DNA of 39,291 bases from JACZXC01 sp036447375 (GTDB lineage Bacteria; Myxococcota_A; UBA9160; SMWR01): positions 1-39,291 of the forward strand of contig JAZFUU010000238.1 in assembly GCA_036447375.1 (NCBI GenBank), written 5' to 3'. Made by a program: the position numbers and the translations under genes. Shown piece after piece: positions 17,496-26,131 of this stretch. Positions within the stretch are counted from its first letter, which is position 1, and each line of letters opens with the position of its first letter. The notes under the pieces were generated by a model. The model was not told the origin of the DNA. It worked only from the letters and a program-made list of their open reading frames with translations, and made no database searches.

Positions 17496-17974
17496 CTCGA
17501 GGCGACAGCGTCGGCGTACTCGTTCCAGCGCGATCCGTCGTGGGCCTTGATCCAGCGGATGCTCGCGCGCGGGCGCTCGCCGGCGAGGGCGAAGAGCTCC
17601 TGAACCAGCTCGAGGTTCGCAATCGGGCCGCCCTTGCGCCGCCAGCCCCGTTTCTCCCAGCCCGGGGCCCATTCGTTGACCGTCTTCACGCAGAGCTGGC
17701 TGTCGGAATAGAGGCTGACGGTCCGGTCTTCGGGCAGCATCCGGAGTCCGGCGATCAGCGCCGTCAGCTCCATCCGGTTGTTGGTGGTATCGGGGTCGAT
17801 GCCGTCGCGGACTTCGAGGATCTGATCGTCTTCGACCCACACGGCGGCCCAGCCCCCCGCGCCGGGATTCGGATCGCAGGAACCGTCGGTGAATACACCG
17901 GTCTTGGGCCCCCCCGTGTAGCGATCGAGCACCTCTTCGGGGGTGAGCTGCGGCTCGGCTCTGTAGTTCGCCAC
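17474..17974 (-). CDS. rnhA: Ribonuclease HI
   Basis: RNase HI cleaves the RNA strand of RNA-DNA hybrids. The sequence has TDGSCDPNPGAGGW with D30, NNRMELTA with E69, LYSDSQ with D91 and the C-terminal KAHDGSRWNEYAD with H145 and D155, so the full D-E-D-D set and histidine are present. The GTG start at 17974 gives 166 residues, close to the usual 155. A TTG at 18079 would overlap the stop of the upstream membrane protein gene (TTGA) and add 35 residues, but that extension looks arginine-rich and non-conserved. The gene lies downstream of the GT-C-like gene and converges with the EVE gene. Confidence 0.93.
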   Translation of the reverse strand: MANYRAEPQLTPEEVLDRYTGGPKTGVFTDGSCDPNPGAGGWAAVWVEDDQILEVRDGIDPDTTNNRMELTALIAGLRMLPEDRTVSLYSDSQLCVKTVNEWAPGWEKRGWRRKGGPIANLELVQELFALAGERPRASIRWIKAHDGSRWNEYADAVASSYLRNGS

Positions 17975-18075
17975 GGTGCCGGAATGTCGGGTATCCGATC
18001 GGGGGGAGCAAGGGTCTCGAAGCCGCGGTCGAATGAACCCGCGGGCTCGGTGTCGCTCGGGAAGCACAATCCGGG

Positions 18076-19860
18076 TCAACGAGTACTTTCGCCCGCGAAC
18101 ACCACGACGCTGTCGTCCTCGAAGATGGGGGCGCCGAATGCACTGGTCAGCGACGAGACGGCCCGGGCCAGTCTCTTCTCGGATAGCGGCACGTCGTGGA
18201 CGTATCCCAGCTGCCGCTCACCGATCAAGTAGTGCCTCAAGAAGAAGAACGGCTGCCAGAGCAGTTGATGGAGTTCGCGTTCGCGCAGCCGCCTGCGGGG
18301 GAATCGCTTGTTCAACACCACGCGGTCGATACTGGCTTGCTGTACCCGATTCCGGAATGCTGTCGCGTCGCCCTCGATCGCGCTGCGACTGGTCCGATTC
18401 CAGGCTCTCGACTCGCGTGCGAGTCGCTCGTCGATGGCGAGGACCGTTACGTAGCCCTGGGGAATTTTCTTGCCGTGCAGCGTCTGGCACAGGTTGTATC
18501 GCGCGGCCAGATAGTTGGGCGCCCGATGTACCGGAATCTCGACGAGCGTCTCGACCTCCGGGTTCCCGGCCAGTGTCGAGTAGTAGCCCGCGCACTCGAG
18601 GCGGAACGTTCGCAGCGGGGCGCAGGTGAGCTCGAGCGCGATGAGCGCACCGACCGCGATCCCGGCGGCCGCCCGTCGGCGGGGGTCGCGCCATCGCCCC
18701 GCCAGGTCCTTCCAGGCTGCAGCGCACAGCACGGCCAGCGCGAGCTGGACAGCCACCAGGAAGCGATTCGACATTCGCAGCATGCCGACCACCGGCACTT
18801 CTTTGAGCGCGGCGAAGGGAAGCGGGGTTCCGGTACTCGTCCCGGCGATGTGCAGCTCGCTGCCGAGGCTCAGGATCCAGAAGCAGGCCCCGGCCAGGAT
18901 CCAACCCTTCTGTCTGCGAAGTCCACGAACGCCGGTGGCGACGAGAAGCAGGGTCGAGTACCCGAACACGCTGGGCCACGAGACGATGGGGCTCGACTCG
19001 ATCATCCAATTAAAACCCAGCAAGTCGTTGCCGCGCGGGCGCCGGATTTCGCTCGCACCCACTTCTCCGGAGAGCCACGCGCTCATTGCGCTGGAGATCA
19101 GGGGCCAGGCGACGATCGCCACCGCCACGCCGCACGCCGCCCCCACCGCCAGCAGGCGCCGGGTGCTGGGCGCTGTGGGCGCCGGGCCGAAGTGCCGGCC
19201 GAATGCCGCCAACCCCAGGGCGAACAGCGCCGCGTATACGAGCAGGTAGGATCCGCTCGCCGCTTGCAGGGCCACGCACACGACGCTTCCCACGGCGTTG
19301 TGTCGGCCGCCGTCGCGCCAGCTGCGGTGTAGGAACAGGATTGTCAGGGGCAAGAACTCGAAGGTGGCCACATTGATCTGTGGCAAATAGAAGTAGTGGA
19401 TGGGCGCGTAGGCATAGACGATCCCCGCCAGGACCGAGCCGCTCCGGCTGCCGGTCTGGTCGCGAGCCAGCTCGTAGGCGGCCCAGCCCGAGAGCCAGAA
19501 GTGCATCCAGAGCACGCCGTTGTAGGCCGTGTCCGGGCTCGCGACCCGGCTGATCAGACCGATCAGCAGGGCGTTGAGCGGAGTCAGCGTGTGGCGCGCC
19601 AGCGAGACGCCCGTCGGATGGAACAGATGGTCGGTCCACCAGGGAGAGACGTGAAGGTCGAAGAGCGCCGTTCGCATCCACCACGCGTTCCAGAGGTTCT
19701 GGAAGTAGTCGTCGCGAATGCTGATAGACGCTCCCGGCGAGGCCAGGAGCGGCCACGTGAGCACGACGGCGGAAGCGGCGAAAAAGAGGCCCGCCCTCGC
19801 GTCAACCCCGTAGCGTTTCGAGGGTTGGGGCGGCAACGCTAGACGAGCCAAAGGGGCCAC
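18076..19860 (-). CDS. Polytopic membrane protein, GT-C glycosyltransferase-like
   Basis: This protein of about 594 residues has roughly ten to twelve predicted transmembrane helices followed by a soluble C-terminal domain of about 150 residues. After the first helix comes a periplasmic loop with the acidic pair in ISIRDDYFQNLWNAWWM, the usual position of catalytic Asp residues in GT-C enzymes. The pattern LAGIVYAYAPIHYFYLPQIN is also common in GT39-like and uncharacterised GT-C-like proteins. Such enzymes move sugars from polyprenyl-phosphate donors; acceptor and donor are unknown. The start is uncertain: GTG at 19860 and TTG at 19851 both overlap the end of the preceding gene. The frame is open further upstream but that sequence lies inside the YIP1-like and tgt genes. 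Confidence 0.7.
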   Translation of the reverse strand: MAPLARLALPPQPSKRYGVDARAGLFFAASAVVLTWPLLASPGASISIRDDYFQNLWNAWWMRTALFDLHVSPWWTDHLFHPTGVSLARHTLTPLNALLIGLISRVASPDTAYNGVLWMHFWLSGWAAYELARDQTGSRSGSVLAGIVYAYAPIHYFYLPQINVATFEFLPLTILFLHRSWRDGGRHNAVGSVVCVALQAASGSYLLVYAALFALGLAAFGRHFGPAPTAPSTRRLLAVGAACGVAVAIVAWPLISSAMSAWLSGEVGASEIRRPRGNDLLGFNWMIESSPIVSWPSVFGYSTLLLVATGVRGLRRQKGWILAGACFWILSLGSELHIAGTSTGTPLPFAALKEVPVVGMLRMSNRFLVAVQLALAVLCAAAWKDLAGRWRDPRRRAAAGIAVGALIALELTCAPLRTFRLECAGYYSTLAGNPEVETLVEIPVHRAPNYLAARYNLCQTLHGKKIPQGYVTVLAIDERLARESRAWNRTSRSAIEGDATAFRNRVQQASIDRVVLNKRFPRRRLRERELHQLLWQPFFFLRHYLIGERQLGYVHDVPLSEKRLARAVSSLTSAFGAPIFEDDSVVVFAGESTR

Positions 19861-20270
19861 GGACCCAACAGTAGGATCGAGATCAAGATTCCCACCGCGT
19901 AGACCGGGAAGCCGATCGCACAGGCGGCAATGGCGCGCCACGGGCTCGGGTAGTCCAGCGCCACCCGGACGGCCACAACCATGGATGCCAGCATCCAGAG
20001 CCCGGAGACGACGAAGACCAGGCCGGTGAGGGGTGGGATCAGCCCAAATACTCGCAACAGACCCGGTGCACTCGAGAAGCCGATCGTTCGCAGCAGCTCG
20101 CCATCGGCGGCTCCGGGCAGTATCGCGATGCCCTCTCTGTGGAGCCGATCCACGACCTCGCCGGGAAGCATCGCGAAGATCGCCTCGTCGTCCGCCGACG
20201 CAGCACGCGCCGAGAGGGCTCCGGCGAGGAGAAACAGGGCGAACCAGCCAGGACTCCGAGCCCGAGGCAT
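19839..20270 (-). CDS. Small YIP1-like membrane protein
   Basis: This 143-residue protein has an N-terminal hydrophobic segment (WFALFLLAGALSARA) that may be a signal peptide. A short polar region and two C-terminal transmembrane helices follow. The segment GLWMLASMVVAVRVALDYPS resembles the C-terminal helices of YIP1-domain proteins, in which a W-x-L...AVR-ALD pattern recurs. The protein is shorter than usual YIP1 members and the match covers only the C-terminal half. The ATG shares one base with the tgt stop (TGATG) and the 3' end overlaps the GT-C-like gene, so it is part of the tgt operon. No function can be assigned. Confidence 0.6.
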   Translation of the reverse strand: MPRARSPGWFALFLLAGALSARAASADDEAIFAMLPGEVVDRLHREGIAILPGAADGELLRTIGFSSAPGLLRVFGLIPPLTGLVFVVSGLWMLASMVVAVRVALDYPSPWRAIAACAIGFPVYAVGILISILLLGPWPLWLV

Positions 20271-21397
20271 CAGCGGTTCGACAGATAGGCCGCGAGAAAA
20301 TCGCGGCGGAAGTCCTCGAAGCGGCCTTCGACAATTGCGGCCCGCGCTTGCCTTACCAGCCGCTGATAGAAGTGCACGTTGTGAATGGAGGCGAGGATCG
20401 CCGAGAGTATTTCGTTGGCGGCGAACAGATGGTGCAGGTAGGCGCGCGAGAATCCGCCCGCGCAAGCGTGGCAGTCGCAGGAGGGATCGATCGGATAGGC
20501 ATCGCGCCGATATCGGCGGTTCGTCAACCGGATGCGACCGCGAACGGTGAAGACGGTGGCACTGCGCGCGTAACGGGTCGGGATGACGCAATCGAAGAGA
20601 TCGATGCCGAGTCCGATGGTGGCGAGCAGATCCTCGGGCAGCCCGACGCCCATCAAGTAGCGGGGCTTTCCCTCGGGCAACAAGGGTGCGGTGTGCTCGG
20701 TCACCCGACACAACAGGTCGTGCCCTTCCCCCACGGAGACGCCGCCGATGGCGTAGCCGGGAAGATCCATGGCGGCGAGCGACTCGGCGCAGCTCTTGCG
20801 AAGGTGCAGGTAGGTACCACCCTGAACGATTCCGAACAGCGCCTGGTGTTCGGGAAATGCGTGGGCCTTCATGCTGCGCTCCAGCCAGCCGAGGGTGCGG
20901 CGTACCCCGGTGCGGGCGACGGATTCGTCGGCGGGAAATGGAGTGCACTCATCAAAGGCCATGATGATGTCGGCGCCCAGAGCGTTCTGGATCTCGATGG
21001 ACCGCTCGGGAGTCAGCTCCAGCGAGGAGCCATCGACCTCGTTTCGGAAACGGACGCCCCGGTCGCTGATTTCCTTGCGGGGCAGGGAGAAGACCTGAAA
21101 GCCGCCGCTGTCGGTGAGAATGGGTCCATCCCAGCCGGTGAAGCGATGAAGCCCGCCCAGCTTCTCGATCGGTCCCTCGCCCGGGCGGAGGGTCAAGTGG
21201 TAGGTATTCGCGAGAATCATCTCGCACCCCGTTTCTCTCACCTGGGACGGGGTCATCGCCTTTACGGCGCCGTGAGTGCCGACGGGCATGAATGCCGGGG
21301 TTCGGACGGAACCGTGAGGGGTACGCAGTGTTCCGGCGCGTGCCCCCTCGGATCTGGCCTCGAGGTGGTAGTGGAACCCGTTGTTGGACTCCGGCAT
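20270..21397 (-). CDS. tgt: tRNA-guanine transglycosylase (queuine tRNA-ribosyltransferase)
   Basis: Tgt exchanges the wobble guanine for preQ1 in tRNAs with GUN anticodons, as part of queuosine synthesis. The 375-residue sequence has D96 in TDSGGFQ (general base and substrate recognition), FDECTPFP, GIVQGG, the nucleophile D269 in LFDCVIPTR, and the zinc site C307, C309, C312 (SCDCHAC) with H339 in ASIHN. The length is normal. No Shine-Dalgarno sequence precedes the ATG; only 15 bases separate it from the stop of the small basic ORF, so re-initiation may be used. queA and yajC/secDF, frequent neighbours of tgt, are absent here. Confidence 0.96.
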   Translation of the reverse strand: MPESNNGFHYHLEARSEGARAGTLRTPHGSVRTPAFMPVGTHGAVKAMTPSQVRETGCEMILANTYHLTLRPGEGPIEKLGGLHRFTGWDGPILTDSGGFQVFSLPRKEISDRGVRFRNEVDGSSLELTPERSIEIQNALGADIIMAFDECTPFPADESVARTGVRRTLGWLERSMKAHAFPEHQALFGIVQGGTYLHLRKSCAESLAAMDLPGYAIGGVSVGEGHDLLCRVTEHTAPLLPEGKPRYLMGVGLPEDLLATIGLGIDLFDCVIPTRYARSATVFTVRGRIRLTNRRYRRDAYPIDPSCDCHACAGGFSRAYLHHLFAANEILSAILASIHNVHFYQRLVRQARAAIVEGRFEDFRRDFLAAYLSNR

Positions 21398-21412
21398 CGC
21401 GGCGCGTCGCAG

Positions 21413-21541
21413 TTACCGATAGGTTCGGCGTTCTCCGGAGCTGCTGCGGAGTCGGGTTCGGCGGTGCTTCGCCTTCAACTTCGCGCGATGCCGGGCCGAC
21501 TTGCCGCGATTTCGATGGGGAAGGGGCTTTGCCTTCTTCAC
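21413..21541 (-). CDS. Putative 42-residue highly basic protein
   Basis: A GTG at 21541, preceded by GGAG with a correct spacer (GGAGAATCC then GTG), opens a 42-codon frame. The product is mostly Lys/Arg/His: VKKAKPLPHRNRGKSARH, then KLKAKHRR and a TYR end. Third codon positions are mostly G or C, as in neighbouring genes. It ends 15 bases before tgt on the same strand. The composition resembles short nucleic-acid-binding or ribosome-associated proteins, but I cannot name the family. It could also be a leader peptide for tgt. The call rests on ribosome site, codon use and position. Confidence 0.5.
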   Translation of the reverse strand: MKKAKPLPHRNRGKSARHRAKLKAKHRRTRLRSSSGERRTYR

Positions 21542-21631
21542 GGATTCTCCGGACGGATCGGGGGGGGGCGGATCGTAGGCGAGGGCTCCGGGGAAGTCCA
21601 TCCCAGCTATGATCTGCGGCCAGGAGAACCC

Positions 21632-22813
21632 ATGAGCCCTGCCGACCCCACGGCGCGCATGGCGGATTTCGACCTCACGCCCGAGCAACGCATCGTGCGG
21701 CAGACCGTCCGCGAATTCGCCGAGCGAGAGATCCTGCCCCACGTCGAGCGCTACGAGCGGGAGGAGAAGTACCCGCTGGAGTTGATCCAGAAGCTCGTGC
21801 CCCTCGGGTTGATCGCGCCGATGATCCCTCGCGAGTACGGGGGCTCTTTTCTGGACGTCGTCAGCTATGGAGTGATCTGCGAGGAACTCGCGCGGGTGGA
21901 TTGGGTCGTGGCGTCGGTCGTCTCGGTGATGAACTCGCTCGTGGGCGGATCCATTCTCCGCTGCGGCACCGAGGCCCAGAAGCAGCGCTGGTTGCCCCCG
22001 ATGGCCCGGGGTGAAACCCTGACTTCGGCCTATCTCACCGAACCGGGCTGCGGCACCGACCTGGCGAGTATGCGCACGACCGCCGAAAAGGTGCCGGGAG
22101 GCTATCGGCTCCGCGGCACCAAGGTCTTCATTTCCCACGCCGCTCACGCGGGGCTGTTCTTCGTGGCCGCCACCCTCGACCCCTCAAAGAAGCATCGGGG
22201 CGTCACAGCCTTCCTTGTCGATCCCCGCAGCGAGGGAATCTCCATCGGCGATTTTCCCATGCGAACCCTCAAGCGAGACAAGCTGGCCGAAGTGCACTTC
22301 GATGGCGTCTTCGTGCCCGACGATGGCTTGCTCGGCGAAGAAGGAAGCGGTTTCCCCGTGCTCGGTAGCGCCCTCGATATGGGTCGCTATTCCGTCGCCG
22401 CGCGCTGTGTGGGCCAGGCGGGGCGTTGCGTCGAACTGGCCGTGGCCTACGCCAGCCAGCGCGAGGCGTTTGGCCAGAAGATCGGCGAATTTCAGATGAT
22501 TCAGAGCAAGATTGCAGACATGATCCACCGCACCGAGAGTGCGCGCGCCCTGGTCTACCGATTGGGCCGCATGAAGGACGCGGGGATCGAGCGCACCAGC
22601 ATGGAAGCATCGCTGGCGAAGCTCGTGGCCAGCGAGGCGGCGACGAAAAACGCGCTGGATGCGGTCCAGATCCATGGCGGATACGGGCTCTCGGCAGAAT
22701 ACGAAGTCGGTCGGTTGCTGTTGGAGGCCAAGTCGCTGGAGTTCGGCGAGGGTACGAGCGAACTGCACCGCAAGCTCATCGCCGAATTTGCCCTCGGTCT
22801 ACGCAAGCAATGA
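21632..22813 (+). CDS. Acyl-CoA dehydrogenase
   Basis: This FAD enzyme makes the alpha,beta double bond in acyl-CoA. The 393-residue sequence has the N-terminal helical domain (LTPEQRIVRQTVREFAEREI), the FAD-binding AYLTEPGCGTDL and the core TKVFISHAAHAG. It also has YASQREAFGQKIGEFQMIQ, AVQIHGGYGLSAEYEVGR and the catalytic-base region FGEGTSELHRKLIAE with Glu ahead of GTSE. Length and motifs are those of short/medium-chain type members. The ATG is preceded by AGGAG (21622-21626). The stop overlaps the pyrE start by four bases. It is first in the run ACAD, pyrE, DUF420-like, acyl-CoA ligase, which points to fatty or carboxylic acid catabolism for two of the four. Confidence 0.95.
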   Translation: MSPADPTARMADFDLTPEQRIVRQTVREFAEREILPHVERYEREEKYPLELIQKLVPLGLIAPMIPREYGGSFLDVVSYGVICEELARVDWVVASVVSVMNSLVGGSILRCGTEAQKQRWLPPMARGETLTSAYLTEPGCGTDLASMRTTAEKVPGGYRLRGTKVFISHAAHAGLFFVAATLDPSKKHRGVTAFLVDPRSEGISIGDFPMRTLKRDKLAEVHFDGVFVPDDGLLGEEGSGFPVLGSALDMGRYSVAARCVGQAGRCVELAVAYASQREAFGQKIGEFQMIQSKIADMIHRTESARALVYRLGRMKDAGIERTSMEASLAKLVASEAATKNALDAVQIHGGYGLSAEYEVGRLLLEAKSLEFGEGTSELHRKLIAEFALGLRKQ

Positions 22814-23373
22814 ACCGGGCTATCCCCGAGGCGCGCCGCGAACTACTCGAGCTCATACTCCGGGTTTCGTATCGCCGCGAACGCGTCGTCCTGTCGAGTG
22901 GAAAGGAGAGCGACTTCTATCTCGACCTGCGCCAGACTCTGATGCGCCCGCGCGGGGTGCAGCTGGCGGGAACCCTGGTGCTCGAGCGTCTGCTCTCGGG
23001 ACCGTCGGTGGATGCCGTGGGGGGAATGGTCGTGGCCGCCGTTCCGGTGGTGACCGCCGTACTGGCCGCGTCCGCTGGGAGCGATTCGGGCACTCCCCTG
23101 CTCGGGTTCTTCGTGCGCAAGGAGACCAAGCGCCACGGCCTGGGCAAACGCATCGAAGGTGCGTTCGAGGCGGGCCAGTCCGTGGCCCTCCTCGAAGATA
23201 CGATGACCACCGGTGGATCCACCCTCGAGGCACTTCGCGTCGTGGAGGACGCCGGGGGCAAGGTGATCCGCGTAATGTGTCTCTTCGACCGAGGAGAAGG
23301 AGCCGCCGAGGCCTTCGCCGCCCACGGGATCGTTCTGGAGGCCCTCTTCGGCCCGGACGATCTACCGGAATGA
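22810..23373 (+). CDS. pyrE: Orotate phosphoribosyltransferase
   Basis: OPRT joins orotate and PRPP to form orotidine 5'-monophosphate in pyrimidine synthesis. The 187-residue product has the orotate region SSGKESDFYLDLR, the flexible catalytic loop FFVRKETKRHGLGKRIEG and the PRPP motif LLEDTMTTGGST. The length is typical of the shorter OPRT class. The ATG overlaps the acyl-CoA dehydrogenase stop (ATGA), so translation is likely coupled, an odd pairing of a nucleotide gene with lipid genes. The next gene starts four bases after its stop. Confidence 0.94.
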   Translation: MNRAIPEARRELLELILRVSYRRERVVLSSGKESDFYLDLRQTLMRPRGVQLAGTLVLERLLSGPSVDAVGGMVVAAVPVVTAVLAASAGSDSGTPLLGFFVRKETKRHGLGKRIEGAFEAGQSVALLEDTMTTGGSTLEALRVVEDAGGKVIRVMCLFDRGEGAAEAFAAHGIVLEALFGPDDLPE

Positions 23374-23377
23374 ATCC

Positions 23378-23851
23378 ATGACGGTCGATCCGAAAGTCCT
23401 GTATTGGACTGGCGCCCTCGCGAATTTTTTCGCCATCGTCGTTCTTGCGAGCCTTGGAGTGCGTCGCATTCGCGCTCGCGCTGTTCGCGCTCACCGTCGG
23501 CTCATGCTCACCGCCTCGAGCCTCATCGGGGTGTTTCTGGTGTCGTACGTGTTGAAGGTGTCCTTTCTGGGACGGGAGGATCTGGGTCTCTGGAGCACGG
23601 GCCGAGTCACCCTCCTCTATGTGCACGAGACCTGCATTCTGGTCATGCTGTTGGCGGGGATGACGGCGGGCTACCGCGCTTATCGCTTCCGGCGGAGCCT
23701 CCCGGCTGGACCGCTGCTTCCGACCGAAGCCTCGGCGTCCAAAGAGCGGCGCTGGCACCGACGAGCGGGATGGACGGCAGTGGTCGCGAGCGTCCTGGCC
23801 TTCGTCACATCCATATTCGTCCTGGTGGGTATGTACACCGCGACCTCATGA
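23378..23851 (+). CDS. DUF420-like membrane protein
   Basis: This 157-residue protein has four predicted transmembrane helices. It shows the spaced polar residues typical of DUF420 proteins: AHRRLML after helix one, a Tyr in helix two (VLVSYVLK region), YVHETC in helix three, and RRWHRRAGW before helix four. Some DUF420 relatives are linked to cytochrome oxidase maturation in other bacteria, but nothing in this neighbourhood supports that. The ATG lies four bases after the pyrE stop, so it is part of the same operon. Function is unassigned. Confidence 0.72.
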   Translation: MTVDPKVLYWTGALANFFAIVVLASLGVRRIRARAVRAHRRLMLTASSLIGVFLVSYVLKVSFLGREDLGLWSTGRVTLLYVHETCILVMLLAGMTAGYRAYRFRRSLPAGPLLPTEASASKERRWHRRAGWTAVVASVLAFVTSIFVLVGMYTATS

Positions 23852-23887
23852 ACCGTGGGGATCCAGTAGAGCGACGAGGAGCTTGTC

Positions 23888-25375
23888 ATGAATTTGAATC
23901 TGGCTGCAATTCTCCGATCGAGTGCGGACTTCCGCCCCGATCACCCCGTCATCCGTTTGAACGAGCGTACGCTGACGTACGCCGAACTCGACCGTGCCGC
24001 TCGCGGTGTAGCGGCGAGTTTGCGCGACCGCGGAATTTCCCCCGGTGACACCGTCGCGATCCTGGTGCCCAACCTCCCCGAGTTCACGATCGCCTACTTC
24101 GGCATCCTCTATGCGGGCTGCACAGTGGTTCCACTCAACGTCCTGCTCTCGGCACCCGAGGTTCGCTATCACCTCGAGGATTCCGGGGCGTCGCTTTTGT
24201 TCGCGCATCCGCTGTTCGAGGCTCCGGTGAAGGCGGGCGCAGCCGAGGCGGGAGTACCGATCATCTGGGCCCGGGAAGGGGGCGACGACACCGTCGCGGC
24301 TTTCGCCAATGCCGATCCGGTGGCGGCGCCCTATCCCACCTCGCCCATCGATACCGCGGTGATTCTCTACACCTCCGGCACCACCGGCCGACCCAAGGGC
24401 GCCGAGCTCACCCATTCGAACCTGCTAATCAACTGCAGCATCGTGGTTCCGCGCCTCATCGCCGTCGGTCCCGACGATGTCATGCTGGCGACCCTCCCCC
24501 TGTTTCATTCCTTCGGTCAGACCTGCGTCCAGAACGCGACGATTGCCGCTGGCGGCACCTTTACCCTGCTCCCGCGCTTCACTCCCGACGATGCCTTCGA
24601 GATCATCGAGCGGGATCGGGTGACGGTATTCGCGGGTGTCCCCACCATGTACTTCGCTCTGCTTCATCACGAAGGTCGCGAACGCGATCTGTCGTCCCTG
24701 CGTTTCTGCATGGCGGGCGGCGCTCCGATGCCGGTGGAGGTGATGAAGGCCTTCGAGGCAAAATACCCGGTGCAGATTCTGGAGGGCTATGGCCTCTCCG
24801 AGACATCGCCGGTGGCGAGCTTCAACATGCTCGATCGGCCCCGCAAGCCGGGCTCCATCGGCTACCCGGTATGGGGTGTCGAAATGGCCATCCTCGACGA
24901 CACGGATCAGCCCGTGGCCGACGGCGAGCGGGGGGAGATCTGTATTCGCGGCCACAACATCATGAAGGGATATCTGAAGCGGCCCGACGCCACGAAGGAG
25001 GCGCTTCGAAGCGGGTGGTTTCATTCGGGCGACATCGGAATCCGCGACTCCGACGGCTCCTACTCGATCGTCGATCGCAAGAAGGACATGATTCTTCGCG
25101 GCGGTTTCAACGTGTATCCGCGCGAGGTGGAGGAGGTGCTGTTCGGTCATCCGGGGATCCTGGAAGCCGCCGTGATCGGCGTACCTCACGAGAGGCACGG
25201 CGAAGAGGTGAAAGCGATCGTGGTGCCGCGCCCGGAACAGAAACTCACCGCCGAAACGATCATCGCCTACTGCAAGGAGCGTCTGGCCGCCTACAAGTAC
25301 CCGCGGATCGTCGAATTTTCCGAGGATCTGCCCAAAGGGCCGACGGGCAAGATCCTCAAGCGCGAGCTGCGCTGA
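23888..25375 (+). CDS. Long-chain-type acyl-CoA ligase (ANL superfamily)
   Basis: The enzyme activates a carboxylic acid with ATP to an acyl-adenylate and transfers it to CoA. All core ANL motifs are present in the 495-residue protein: YTSGTTGRPKG (P-loop), the YGLSET motif, HSGDIG with the ribose-binding Asp, RKKDMILRGGFNVYPREVE at the hinge, and the C-terminal catalytic Lys in PKGPTGKILKREL. Size and motif spellings match fatty-acid or aromatic acid CoA ligases; chain length cannot be fixed. The ATG follows GAGGAG (23876-23881) by six bases. It is last in the ACAD-pyrE-DUF420 run and converges with the thioesterase gene. Confidence 0.95.
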   Translation: MNLNLAAILRSSADFRPDHPVIRLNERTLTYAELDRAARGVAASLRDRGISPGDTVAILVPNLPEFTIAYFGILYAGCTVVPLNVLLSAPEVRYHLEDSGASLLFAHPLFEAPVKAGAAEAGVPIIWAREGGDDTVAAFANADPVAAPYPTSPIDTAVILYTSGTTGRPKGAELTHSNLLINCSIVVPRLIAVGPDDVMLATLPLFHSFGQTCVQNATIAAGGTFTLLPRFTPDDAFEIIERDRVTVFAGVPTMYFALLHHEGRERDLSSLRFCMAGGAPMPVEVMKAFEAKYPVQILEGYGLSETSPVASFNMLDRPRKPGSIGYPVWGVEMAILDDTDQPVADGERGEICIRGHNIMKGYLKRPDATKEALRSGWFHSGDIGIRDSDGSYSIVDRKKDMILRGGFNVYPREVEEVLFGHPGILEAAVIGVPHERHGEEVKAIVVPRPEQKLTAETIIAYCKERLAAYKYPRIVEFSEDLPKGPTGKILKRELR

Positions 25376-25426
25376 GCGCCCGTCGGGGCCGGTCCGATTC
25401 TAGCCGTCGCAACCCAGAAGCCCGGG

Positions 25427-26131
25427 TCAGGCTTCCGGGTCGAGCTTCTGTCGCGCCTCCAGGAGGCGAAGGAACTTTTCTCGGTCTGCGGAGATGAAGA
25501 TTCCCTTCGCCTCGGCGGTGAGGAGGTCGCCGGCGTACACCCGTCCCTCGGTGAAGATCTTTCGGCGCTCCTGGCCCAAGACCTCCGTATCGAAGCGAAG
25601 CTCGGTGTGGAGTGGCGTCGGCTCGCGGTATACCACGGTCAGGGTTCCGGTGAAGCCGGGGCTCCCGGTCAGCGACTGGGCGAATCCCAACACTTCATCG
25701 AAAGCGGCCGCGACGAATCCGCCGTGCACGCAACCCGGGGCTCCCTCGTAGGCCGAGCCGAACTTGACGCGTCCTTCGGCGCGGCGCTCGCCGGTCTGGC
25801 GGATCGAGATCGGCGGCGCCAGGGGATTGGCGAGTCCGATCATTGGGCTCTGGTCGAAGAAGGCACCCACGTCGCCGGCGAGAGTGCTTTCCGCGAATCC
25901 CTCGTATCGCGTGAGCTGATTGTGGGTGGCGAGCTGCTCGGCATAGCGTTCGAGTCCATCGGCGGCGGCTCGCAGTTCCTTTTCTGGCGCGTCGCTTCGA
26001 ACCAGTCGTCCAATCACCAGTCGCATGGCGGATGCCAGGCGCCGCTTCTGTTCCCAGGCGCCGCTCGCCGGCACCGCCGATGGCTGCCAGTGGCGAGAGA
26101 GATTCGAATCGCGCCAACTCTCGTCGCTCAC
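25427..26131 (-). CDS. Hotdog-fold thioesterase (PaaI-like)
   Basis: The C-terminal 150 residues form a hotdog domain with the PaaI/4HBT signature APGCVHGGFVAAAFDEVLG, where the HGG loop and the acidic residue of the central helix are the usual catalytic features. The preceding 75 residues are helical and charged and are not typical of stand-alone PaaI proteins. The GTG at 26131 overlaps the LLM gene stop (GTGA) and has GGAGAT seven bases upstream, which supports this start over an internal ATG at MRLVIG. The product is 234 residues. It probably hydrolyses an acyl-CoA. It is co-transcribed behind the LLM oxidoreductase and faces the acyl-CoA ligase gene. Confidence 0.85.
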   Translation of the reverse strand: MSDESWRDSNLSRHWQPSAVPASGAWEQKRRLASAMRLVIGRLVRSDAPEKELRAAADGLERYAEQLATHNQLTRYEGFAESTLAGDVGAFFDQSPMIGLANPLAPPISIRQTGERRAEGRVKFGSAYEGAPGCVHGGFVAAAFDEVLGFAQSLTGSPGFTGTLTVVYREPTPLHTELRFDTEVLGQERRKIFTEGRVYAGDLLTAEAKGIFISADREKFLRLLEARQKLDPEA

